Source: Candidatus Iainarchaeum sp.
Lineage (GTDB): Archaea > Iainarchaeota > Iainarchaeia > Iainarchaeales > DTGL01
Assembly: GCA_017608575.1 (NCBI GenBank)
Contig: JAFCFP010000023.1
Span: 1 to 15,075, forward strand
Length of the DNA: 15,075 bases
Direction of reading: 5' to 3'
Part shown: positions 7,553-12,588 of the stretch, piece after piece
Layout: each line of letters starts with the position of its first letter
Numbering within the stretch: position 1 is the first letter of the stretch
Translations under genes and position numbers: made by a program
Notes under the pieces: model-generated
The model's database searches: none
Told to the model about the DNA's origin: nothing
What the model saw: only the letters and a program-made list of their open reading frames with translations

Positions 7553-7584
7553 AAGGTTATGTATAAGTATTATACATTATCCTT
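7553..7584. repeat. Long imperfect palindrome, 14-15 bp arms
   Basis: AAGGTTATGTATAA (7553-7566) and TTATACATTATCCTT (7570-7584) are inverted copies with one inserted base and one or two mismatches, separated by GTA. The AT-rich arms contain TATA-like words on both strands. It could be an operator for a dimeric regulator, a promoter, or the melting core of a replication origin. Confidence 0.65.
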
Positions 7585-7622
7585 ATCATGTCTTCTAATT
7601 CTTCGAGCTGTCTTACACACCA

Positions 7623-7667
7623 CACACGCACACAATTTTTTTGATGTTCACACGCACACAATTTTTT
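7623..7667 (+). repeat. Two 19-bp direct repeats with T tracts
   Basis: CACACGCACACAATTTTTT occurs at 7623-7641 and again, identical, at 7649-7667, a period of 26 bases. CACACGC is the inverted form of the GCGTGTG seen on the left of the central palindrome. The second copy runs directly into the ribosome site of the first gene. Confidence 0.8.
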
Positions 7668-7680
7668 GGAGGTGTTGCCT

Positions 7681-8043
7681 GTGCATAAACAGGTTAAAGA
7701 AGTGTATGAAATAATGAGAAACGTTTTTTATGAGCACGGTCATACTTTAGGGAGGAAAACTGTGCTTGCCGCTCTCATTAAGCAGTATGGTTTGGATGGT
7801 TCCAGGAAAGTTTCTCCCCGCTTTGAGTTTTTGATCGCGGATAAAATCTTGGTACCTATTCAAAGCGCGCGTGTTTCTCTTTTTTCTTTGAATGTTTCCA
7901 AGCTCGCTGACCTGTTGGGTGATTCAAAGCTGGAAAAGGATTGGAAAAAGGAAAAGAAGAAGTTTAAGAGGGACGCGAAGATGCATTTATCAGCCTTGGA
8001 AAAGGCTAAATCTAAAAGGAGGGATAAAAACGGAAGTAAGTGA
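7681..8043 (+). CDS. First element gene: small basic protein, possible DNA-binding
   Basis: The 120-residue product has a mixed alpha/beta N-terminal half (VYEIMRNVFYEHGHTLGRK, then FEFLIADKILVPI and ARVSLFSL, about 8-70) that could be a winged-helix-like domain, followed by a strongly basic helical tail (84-120, with KKEKKKFKRDAK). It has no cysteine cluster, signal peptide or membrane segment. I do not recognise the family; a regulator or nucleic-acid-binding role is inference from its charge and its place next to a repeat-rich control region. GTG 7681 is chosen because GGAGGTG (7668-7674) lies 6 bases upstream; a TTG at 7666 would overlap that ribosome site. Confidence 0.75.
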   Translation: MHKQVKEVYEIMRNVFYEHGHTLGRKTVLAALIKQYGLDGSRKVSPRFEFLIADKILVPIQSARVSLFSLNVSKLADLLGDSKLEKDWKKEKKKFKRDAKMHLSALEKAKSKRRDKNGSK

Positions 8044-8044
8044 A

Positions 8045-8182
8045 TTGAGTGCTGCGGTGGAGGAGTTTTGTGCCTTGAATGGCTTGGTGCTTTGCTCTTT
8101 CAAAATGCGAAAGTATGGGTGTAGGGCTGCGCTGTTGCAGGTCTATGTTACAGAGGAAGAAAAGGAAGGGAAAAAGAAATGA
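8045..8182 (+). CDS. Small protein of unknown function, start uncertain
   Basis: The reading frame ending at 8182 encodes SAAVEEFCALNGLVLCSF followed by KMRKYGCRAALLQVYVTEEEKEGKKK, a helix and a possible beta hairpin that look protein-like. The usual start would be TTG 8045, giving 45 residues, directly after the preceding stop (8041-8043). However, the strong ribosome site GGAGGG (8018-8023) sits 7 bases before an in-frame ACG at 8030, so a non-standard start (50 residues) is conceivable. No family recognised. Confidence 0.45.
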   Translation: MSAAVEEFCALNGLVLCSFKMRKYGCRAALLQVYVTEEEKEGKKK

Positions 8183-8260
8183 CGGCCATCTTTCGCTTGC
8201 TGAATTATGGAATTGCTTTGCGCTTCTCCAAATGCAGTGTTGGGAGTCAAAGACGGAGAA

Positions 8261-8300
8261 GAAGGAAGCCGGGTAGTAGCTTGGCTTCCTTTGATTTTTC
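8261..8300 (+). terminator. Hairpin with T-rich tail after the first small genes
   Basis: AAGGAAGCC (8262-8270) and GGCTTCCTT (8283-8291) form a perfect 9-bp stem with a 12-base loop, followed by TTGATTTTTC. It falls between the gene ending at 8182 and the ribosome site at 8303, in a stretch of about 130 bases without a convincing gene. It could end or attenuate the leading transcript. Confidence 0.55.
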
Positions 8301-8314
8301 TTGGAGGCGGTCGC

Positions 8315-8599
8315 TTGCCGCGAATGGAAAAGGTTAAGGAGATTGTCGAGCGATTGCTGCGCGAGGATGAGCGTTGCCGCAATGATGATAAATGGCTTAC
8401 TTATCGAGTAATGCGTGAGTTTACCAGGATTTTTATTCCTTTCACTGACTTCGAGAACATTCCCGCTTTTGCTACTGTGAAAAGAGTGCGGGCAAAAATC
8501 CAAAACAGCGAGGGGCGTTTTTTGCCTACGGATTTGAAGGTGCGCATTAGGCGTGGTTTGCAGGAAAAGGAAATGCGTGAGCTGATGAGGGTGAAGTGA
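8315..8599 (+). CDS. Small phage-type protein (R-x-R-x-K-I-Q-N signature)
   Basis: The 94-residue protein begins with a helix rich in charged residues (EKVKEIVERLLREDERCRNDDKWL), continues with a second helix and IPFTDFENIPAF, and ends with VKRVRAKIQNSEGRFLPTD and VRIRRGLQEKEMRELM. This order (ndD, ipf.dfe.lP, R.R.kiQn.eg.flPt, RR...E..fR) is familiar to me from small uncharacterised proteins in tailed phages and mobile elements. A helix-turn-helix-like DNA-binding role is possible but unproven. TTG 8315 is preferred because GGAGG (8303-8307) lies 7 bases upstream; ATG 8324 (91 residues) is the alternative but would be 16 bases away. Confidence 0.75.
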   Translation: MPRMEKVKEIVERLLREDERCRNDDKWLTYRVMREFTRIFIPFTDFENIPAFATVKRVRAKIQNSEGRFLPTDLKVRIRRGLQEKEMRELMRVK

Positions 8600-8763
8600 T
8601 GGCTGTATTGAGGGACACTAAAACGGAGTGGAATGAGCTTATTGATTATGCTTATTACGCCAAAAAGGTAAAGGAAGCCCGAAAGCGAAAGCAGGAACGC
8701 TTTGAGCGTTGCATTTGCCTGGGGCAGTGTAATTTAAGAGGTGAAAAGCTTGAAGGAAAATAA
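8599..8763 (+). CDS. 54-residue protein with a C-x-C-x3-C motif
   Basis: This short gene shares its ATG with the previous stop (TGATG at 8597-8601), and GGTGA (8590-8594) lies 4 bases upstream, so translation is coupled. The product (MAVLRDTKTEWNELIDYAYY...) has an N-terminal acidic helix with aromatic residues (11-20), a basic helix (22-37) and a C-terminal cysteine group C38, C40, C44 in RCICLGQC. The cysteines may bind a metal ion, perhaps in a dimer, since three ligands are few. It ends inside the beginning of the next gene (overlap 8750-8763). Unknown family. Confidence 0.65.
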   Translation: MAVLRDTKTEWNELIDYAYYAKKVKEARKRKQERFERCICLGQCNLRGEKLEGK

Positions 8764-9151
8764 AATTAAATGCCCGTATTGCGGAAAGGAGTGCAGTAAG
8801 CAGGGCATTGCCGGCCATATTAGAATGGCGCACCCCGCCGAGTTCATAAAACAGGGCTATAAAGTGAAAAAAATTAAAGCTCGCTGGATTGAGAATGCTG
8901 TTCCTGCTCAAATCCAAACTAAAGCTGAAACTCAAGTTAAAACTCGCTCAAAAAACAAAAAGGAGGGGAAAAAAACAATGCCTAAAAAGAAGGAAGAAAA
9001 AAAGGAATTAACGAAAGAGGATTTACTCGGCAAAAAAGAGGAAAAGGCAGAGGAATACAATTGCAGCAAGTGCGGTGCAGTCGTAAAGGAAGGGCAACCG
9101 AATTGCCCGAATTGCGGTGCTGCGCTGGATTGGGCCAAAATTGGGAAGTGA
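8750..9151 (+). CDS. Two-part zinc-binding protein (C2H2 finger plus zinc ribbon)
   Basis: The 133-residue protein has an N-terminal C2H2-type finger (C8, C11, H23, H28 in CPYCGKECSKQGIAGHIRMAH), a very basic and then acidic linker (36-104), and a C-terminal zinc ribbon (C105, C108, C119, C122: CSKCG and CPNCG). Such fingers are common in archaeal viruses and are expected to bind DNA or RNA; the ribbon may mediate protein contacts. TTG 8750 is preferred because GAGGTGA (8739-8745) is then its ribosome site; GTG 8741 lies within that site. An internal in-frame ATG at 8978 has its own strong ribosome site (AGGAGGGG 8961-8968), so the ribbon part may also be made alone (57 residues). Confidence 0.82.
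   Translation: MKENKIKCPYCGKECSKQGIAGHIRMAHPAEFIKQGYKVKKIKARWIENAVPAQIQTKAETQVKTRSKNKKEGKKTMPKKKEEKKELTKEDLLGKKEEKAEEYNCSKCGAVVKEGQPNCPNCGAALDWAKIGK
8961..8980 (+). promoter_or_regulatory. Internal ribosome site and in-frame ATG within the zinc protein gene
   Basis: AGGAGGGG (8961-8968), a 9-base A-rich spacer and ATG (8978-8980) in the same frame as the surrounding gene. This is as good a start signal as any in the element and would yield a separate 57-residue lysine/glutamate-rich protein with the zinc ribbon. Confidence 0.6.
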
Positions 9152-9156
9152 GAGTA

Positions 9157-9693
9157 ATGCCAGGCTTTGATTTATCCTTGAAGGATTTGCAGGAAACAGG
9201 AAACGCTGTTGCCGGATCAGTGGATGCACCGTCGCAGAATCCTTTAGAGGCAGTAAACCAGCTGCTTACTCAAATTAATGAAATTTTGGACAAAATAGAG
9301 CGCTTGCGGGGCAGTTCTTTAGTGCGGCAGGCAATAGGCGCGCCAGTGCAGGCAGTTCAACCAATGCCCTTAAACCCGCAGAACGAAATAAAACAGATTG
9401 AAGCACCAAAAGAGGAGATAAAAGTGGAAGTACAACCAATGGATTTGAAAAAATATTTCCAAAACGAAGACCAGGTTTTAAAAATGGTTGAATCCATCCT
9501 GGCTGCTTTGCCTGGAGAGGCAAAGGTTACAGAAATCACGCAGTTGGTTCAGCAATATTTAACCCTCGCTGGTGATAAAACAGTAGCGGATGCTCAAAAA
9601 TATTTCGCTCTCGCAAAGCCTTTGCTGAAACACAAGCTTGAGGAATACTTTAAAGAGGGAAAGAATGATAAGCCCAGAACAGTTCAGAAATAA
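9157..9693 (+). CDS. Helical protein upstream of the ATPase, unknown function
   Basis: The 178-residue product starts MPGFDLSLKDLQE and has a heptad-rich helix at about 30-50 (LEAVNQLLTQINEILDKIERL), a proline/glutamine-rich linker (60-95) and a C-terminal helical domain (96-168) in which KKYFQNEDQVLKMVESILAA and AQKYFALAKPLLKHKLEEYF stand out. The coiled-coil suggests oligomerisation. I see no enzyme motif. The start ATG 9157 follows the preceding stop by 5 bases, and its 3' end overlaps the ATPase gene by 29 bases, so the two are coupled and may act together, for example as an accessory factor of DNA packaging (inference from position only). Confidence 0.78.
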   Translation: MPGFDLSLKDLQETGNAVAGSVDAPSQNPLEAVNQLLTQINEILDKIERLRGSSLVRQAIGAPVQAVQPMPLNPQNEIKQIEAPKEEIKVEVQPMDLKKYFQNEDQVLKMVESILAALPGEAKVTEITQLVQQYLTLAGDKTVADAQKYFALAKPLLKHKLEEYFKEGKNDKPRTVQK

Positions 9694-10240
9694 GCACCTT
9701 GTAATAGTGGGTTTGAAGGGTGCGGGGAAAACAAATTTTATAAAATGGCTGTTGCGCTATTATCCCCGGCATTTGATTTTTGATGTGCTGCGAGAACACA
9801 AGGGCTTTAATCGCTATCTTCCAACGCACAGGCAGCGCGGTGAAGAACTGAATCAAGAGTTTAACTTATTGCTAAACAAAGTAGTAATTCCAAAGCGTGA
9901 AAAGCTTGATGTTTTTGGTGTGGATGAAGCGAACAGGATTTTTCCTAACAGGGAAAAAATGCCCGCGGCCGGCTTGGACTTAATAGATTTTAGCAGGCAT
10001 TGGAGTATGTGCATTGCTTTTATTGCGCGCAGGCTCGCGCAATTACACACAGATGTTGTTGAAACCGCTAATTATGTTGTTGCTTTCAAGCAGACAGGAT
10101 TTAATGATTTAAGAAGGCTTGCCTCTTTGATGGAAGGCTTGGATGATGTAATGCGGGAAAAAATAAGCTTCCAGGAACACAATTTTATCCTCTTTGACGG
10201 CAACAGTTTTTCAATTGAAAAAGTGCCGAAAATGGATTAA
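9665..10240 (+). CDS. Packaging-type P-loop ATPase (HerA/FtsK superfamily, A32-like)
   Basis: The 191-residue protein has a Walker A motif GLKGAGKT (16-23) after a hydrophobic strand (HLVIV), and a Walker B strand LDVFGVDE (81-88) ending in the acidic pair D87-E88. RHWSMCIAFIARRLAQLHTDV (111-131) follows, where genome-packaging ATPases carry their sensor and arginine residues, then a strand NYVVAF. Its compact size, just the ATPase core, fits the packaging ATPases of tailless membrane-containing viruses (PRD1, STIV and SH1-like groups) better than large terminases, which also have a nuclease domain that is absent here. A Zot-like ATPase of a filamentous or pleomorphic virus is the main alternative. 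ATG 9665 is preceded by GAGGG (9655-9659). Confidence 0.83.
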   Translation: MISPEQFRNKHLVIVGLKGAGKTNFIKWLLRYYPRHLIFDVLREHKGFNRYLPTHRQRGEELNQEFNLLLNKVVIPKREKLDVFGVDEANRIFPNREKMPAAGLDLIDFSRHWSMCIAFIARRLAQLHTDVVETANYVVAFKQTGFNDLRRLASLMEGLDDVMREKISFQEHNFILFDGNSFSIEKVPKMD

Positions 10241-10248
10241 CTCAAGTT

Positions 10249-10274
10249 TCAACTTAAGTTATCAACTTAAGTAA
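10249..10274. promoter_or_regulatory. Tandem 13-bp operator-like repeat before the virion genes
   Basis: TCAACTTAAGTTA (10249-10261) is followed immediately by TCAACTTAAGTAA (10262-10274); each contains the palindrome ACTTAAGT, and a partial copy TCAAGTT (10242-10248) precedes them. A TATA-like AATAAATA (10274-10281) follows at once, in the only sizeable gap (10241-10325) between ATPase and virion genes. A regulator dimer bound here could control the downstream transcript. Confidence 0.65.
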
Positions 10275-10325
10275 ATAAATACTGCCCCTGTGCCTATTTT
10301 TACATAATTTAAGAGGTGAGAGTGA

Positions 10326-10610
10326 GTGGCAATAAATGTTCCAACAAAGGTTGCAGGCTTTGACTATTCAGAGCTGGCTCTCATTACCCTCGGAAAAATT
10401 GGGGGAGAAAAACTCGCCAAGCCAGTAATCGGAAATGGCACACTGAAAAGCGGGGCTATTAAGATTGCTGCCGCGTTCCTTTTGCCAATGGTGGTAAAAA
10501 ACAGTATAGTAAACGGCGTAATGAAAGGCGTGGCAATAGACGGAGTTGAGGATGTTGTTCTTGGCTTTACGCGCGGCGGGATGGACACCCAGGGAGTAGT
10601 GAGAATATGA
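10326..10610 (+). CDS. Small hydrophobic protein at the head of the virion block
   Basis: The 94-residue product contains a hydrophobic helix at about 43-60 (GAIKIAAAFLLPMVVKNS) and a glycine-rich, mildly hydrophobic remainder; it has no cysteine and no signal peptide. GTG 10326 is supported by GAGGTGA (10313-10319), 6 bases upstream. It is the first gene after the operator-like repeats, and its stop overlaps the next start (ATGA at 10607-10610), so it is co-translated with the first beta-rich protein. A minor membrane or vertex-associated virion protein is plausible from this context; I cannot name a family. Confidence 0.75.
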   Translation: MAINVPTKVAGFDYSELALITLGKIGGEKLAKPVIGNGTLKSGAIKIAAAFLLPMVVKNSIVNGVMKGVAIDGVEDVVLGFTRGGMDTQGVVRI

Positions 10611-11077
10611 CTGTTGTAACAAACAGATACCAAAAAACTTTGAACGCAACAGACTTCGGGCTGACAGCAGACGTTTCACTGGCAGGCGGTAAATGGACAT
10701 TGGTGTGCGAATACGTTGTACCAGCACAGCAGGAGATCGCGGTCGGAGCAACCGAGGTAATCCAGGGCGGCGCAACAGGAAGGCCAGCATACATTCGCTT
10801 TGATGACACTAGTGGTCAGCTTACAGGAAAAATCCGAATAGTGGTTGCAGACGCAAACGACCAGGGACAGGTTGTAACAGAACATTCAACCGCTGAATGG
10901 AGTGCAAGCGAAACTGACAGGAACAGTGCATTGCTGTTGCACGAAGATTTACGCAGAGCGCAACAGGACAGTAAAATCCAGATATGGATGTATGTTGCAG
11001 CCGACAAAACCATTGACTACGACGACGCGGACGTAAAAATAAGCTTGCCTGTAACTGTTTACACAGTGAGGCGCTGA
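10607..11077 (+). CDS. Beta-rich protein, candidate single-jelly-roll capsid protein
   Basis: The 156-residue protein has no signal peptide or membrane segment and alternates short beta-like strands and turns: WTLVCEYVVPAQ (30-41), AYIRFDD (61-67), LTGKIRIVVADAN (72-84), VVTEHSTAEW (89-98), one helix ALLLHEDLRRAQQ (108-120), then KIQIWMYVAA (123-132) and a final long strand VKISLPVTVYTVRR. Such an eight-strand-like order in about 160 residues is what small single-jelly-roll capsid proteins look like. Its position two genes after a packaging-type ATPase strengthens the idea. I found no diagnostic motif, so the assignment rests on character and order. Decoration protein is the main alternative. 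Confidence 0.72.
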   Translation: MTVVTNRYQKTLNATDFGLTADVSLAGGKWTLVCEYVVPAQQEIAVGATEVIQGGATGRPAYIRFDDTSGQLTGKIRIVVADANDQGQVVTEHSTAEWSASETDRNSALLLHEDLRRAQQDSKIQIWMYVAADKTIDYDDADVKISLPVTVYTVRR

Positions 11078-11114
11078 AAAACTCAGCGCATTCCTCACAC
11101 TATATAGGAGTGAG
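11066..11114 (+). promoter_or_regulatory. Mutually exclusive hairpins between the two beta-rich genes
   Basis: GCGCTGA (11071-11077, holding the upstream stop) pairs perfectly with TCAGCGC (11083-11089) around the loop AAAAC. CTCAC (11094-11098) can pair either with GTGAG upstream (11066-11070), extending that stem, or with GTGAG downstream (11110-11114), which is part of the ribosome site GGAGTGAG of the next gene. The arrangement could tune the ratio of the two proteins. Confidence 0.45.
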
Positions 11115-11118
11115 ATAA

Positions 11119-11526
11119 ATGGGATACAAAAGAAACTTTCAGGCAAGCCCTCTTTTTTCTTTTTCAAATAGCTCTACGCTTACGGCCGGTTCAACGTGGA
11201 CAGTGGATTGCGAGAGTGATGAGCCGACCTCTCAGAAATATTTGCCTTTCAACTACACTGTTATTACTAATCTTTCCAGTGCTCCCTTGATTTTTTACCC
11301 GAACCAATCAAGCAGGGGAAAATTTATTCCCCCTAATTCTTTTATTACATTCGATAAAAAAACAATTCCAGCAATTTCTTCTTTCAAAATAAAAAACAAC
11401 AGTGCTACAACGGACGCGGAAGCAAGCAAAATAGAGGTAACACTCTCAAAAGAGCAATACGACAGCCAAGACCTCTTAACAAATGTGCATAAAGCACTGT
11501 TTAATTTCTTTGGAGGGTTGCAATGA
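11119..11526 (+). CDS. Second beta-rich protein, candidate minor capsid or penton protein
   Basis: The 135-residue protein is serine/threonine/asparagine-rich and strand-like throughout (STWTVDCES, FNYTVITNLSSAPLIFYP, GKFIPPNSFITFDKKTI, FKIKNNSATTDAEASKIEVTLS), ending in an amphipathic helix (LLTNVHKALFNFFGGLQ). The repeated strand-loop pattern with I-P-P-N-S-F turns resembles small virion surface or decoration proteins. Following directly after the other beta-rich protein, it recalls the paired small and large jelly-roll capsid proteins of SH1/P23-77-type viruses, but this is inference. The start has GGAGTGAG 4 bases upstream; the stop overlaps the next ATG (ATGA at 11523-11526). Confidence 0.7.
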   Translation: MGYKRNFQASPLFSFSNSSTLTAGSTWTVDCESDEPTSQKYLPFNYTVITNLSSAPLIFYPNQSSRGKFIPPNSFITFDKKTIPAISSFKIKNNSATTDAEASKIEVTLSKEQYDSQDLLTNVHKALFNFFGGLQ

Positions 11527-12140
11527 ACAAAAAGGCATTGATTGGAGTAGCCCTCATAGGCGGAATAGGACTTTATGCAATGCAAAAAGCAAAAGCAGCC
11601 GGGAAAACAGGTGGTGGAGCTGCAACGCCCGGAAAAATAGTTTTATTGCAGCCGCCTTTTTTAAATCCTACCACATCCAAAAAAGAAGAATCCAGTGGCG
11701 GCACAGTTTACAACGTAACAGTGGAAGCACCTGAACAATTATTGCCTGCAGCTGCGCCTATACCGCAAGCTTGGGAAAACCCAAGTGGCGGAGGACGCGC
11801 TTATTACACCAACCCAAGCGTTAGCTCTTTAGGCAGTTCAGTAATTGTTAAAAAAGAAAAAGTAGGAGCTCCAACTAAAAAAGAACTCGAAAGCATTGAG
11901 GCAGCTGCCGAGGCGGCAGGCGGCATTCCTTACGCTGGACAAAGCACAGCAGAAGGGTATGTTTTTCCAAAAAAACAAACAACCACTGTCCTGGACTCGG
12001 GTTTTAGCGGTTTCACTTCTCCAACCAAAAAGGAAAGCAGCGCAGAAATAGCCGCGAAGAAAACAGCAACAGCGGTAGGGCAGCAAATTGTGGACATAAC
12101 ACTGCAAACGCTTTATGGAAAGTATTACAAGAGGGGATAA
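11523..12140 (+). CDS. Membrane-anchored putative virion protein
   Basis: The 205-residue protein has an N-terminal membrane helix (about 5-20, ALIGVALIGGIGLYAM) after MNKK, so it is probably anchored with its long remainder on one side of a membrane. The rest is Gly/Ala/Ser/Pro-rich and low in order: a proline-rich segment (LLPAAAPIPQAWENPSGG), an alanine-rich helix (KKELESIEAAAEAAGG) and a C-terminal helix IVDITLQTLYGKYYKRG. No enzyme motif is seen. It begins by ATGA overlap with the preceding virion gene and fits an internal-membrane virion protein. Family unknown. Confidence 0.75.
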   Translation: MNKKALIGVALIGGIGLYAMQKAKAAGKTGGGAATPGKIVLLQPPFLNPTTSKKEESSGGTVYNVTVEAPEQLLPAAAPIPQAWENPSGGGRAYYTNPSVSSLGSSVIVKKEKVGAPTKKELESIEAAAEAAGGIPYAGQSTAEGYVFPKKQTTTVLDSGFSGFTSPTKKESSAEIAAKKTATAVGQQIVDITLQTLYGKYYKRG

Positions 12141-12141
12141 A

Positions 12142-12579
12142 ATGGCGATATTCTTACCACTGTTAGCGGCTGGAGCGTTAGGCGTGGCCGGAGGGTTTGG
12201 GGCAAGCGCATTGCTCGGAGGGGCTAGCTCTAAAAAAGAAGAAAAAGCAATGGAATCGAAAACTATAACGTATGCGCCGCAGACCACGACCAGCGAGGTT
12301 TATTCTCCAACCAGCACTTACGCTTATTCGCCGCAGGTTTCATACGCACCCCAGGTAATAATTTCTTCTCCGGGCGCAACACAGGAATCAAAAAAAGAGT
12401 TCTCTTCGAGAATAGATCAGGAAGCAACATCCACGCCAACAATATCGCAAACACCACAGCAAACAATACCCATAACCTACACGCAGCCAAGCCAAGACGT
12501 AAGAGTAGGCAGTGATATGACTACATTACTGCTAATTGCGGGCGCAGGAGTGGCTACAATAATGCTCTTAAAAGACTAA
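12142..12579 (+). CDS. Two-helix membrane protein with Tyr-Ser/Ala-Pro repeats
   Basis: The 145-residue product has a Gly/Ala-rich hydrophobic N terminus (2-29, FLPLLAAGALGVAGGFGA), a hydrophilic middle and a C-terminal membrane helix (about 126-143, MTTLLLIAGAGVATIMLLKD). The middle is Ser/Thr/Gln/Pro-rich and carries four short repeats of Y-[AS]-P (TYAPQ, VYSPT, AYSPQ, SYAPQ, residues 43-71), typical of an extended, possibly surface-exposed linker. ATG 12142 follows the previous stop by 1 base and is preceded by GAGGGGA (12131-12137). It is likely a virion or host-membrane protein. Confidence 0.75.
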   Translation: MAIFLPLLAAGALGVAGGFGASALLGGASSKKEEKAMESKTITYAPQTTTSEVYSPTSTYAYSPQVSYAPQVIISSPGATQESKKEFSSRIDQEATSTPTISQTPQQTIPITYTQPSQDVRVGSDMTTLLLIAGAGVATIMLLKD

Positions 12580-12588
12580 GGTGAAAAA

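Larger units (their letters stand above)
7368..7680. other. 313-bp non-coding hub at the left edge of the element
   Basis: No convincing gene lies here. The segment contains four TGTGTGA copies on the left, a long palindrome in the centre and two 19-bp direct repeats on the right whose CA-rich part is the complement of the left motif. The last bases (7668-7674, GGAGGTG) are the ribosome site of the first element gene. Candidate roles are replication origin, operator region or attachment-site arm region; the sequence alone does not choose between them. Confidence 0.6.

Noticed and set aside
7461..7667. CRISPR-like array in the repeat hub
   Set aside because: The repeats are short, differ in length and orientation, and have unequal 15-26 base spacing; there are no regular spacers and no cas genes nearby.
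7367..7714. Open frame of 115 codons spanning the repeat hub
   Set aside because: It runs through the GT/CA repeats and the palindrome, giving a cysteine/threonine/histidine-rich low-complexity protein. It lacks a ribosome site, and its end overlaps the well-supported gene at 7681.
8207..8314. N-terminal extension of the 8315 gene back to ATG 8207
   Set aside because: The extension crosses the hairpin, has no ribosome site and reads as non-conserved glycine-rich sequence, while GGAGG at 8303 fits the shorter start.
8179..8337. 52-codon + strand frame starting by ATGA overlap at 8179
   Set aside because: The start overlap is attractive, but the translation (a run of arginines then SSLASFDFSW) crosses the terminator-like hairpin and overlaps the next gene's ribosome site and start. 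Kept only as a remote possibility.
8012..8503. 163-codon minus-strand open frame in the early block
   Set aside because: It is opposite several short + strand genes that have ribosome sites and recognisable features, has no ribosome site of its own, and its translation shows no ordered pattern.
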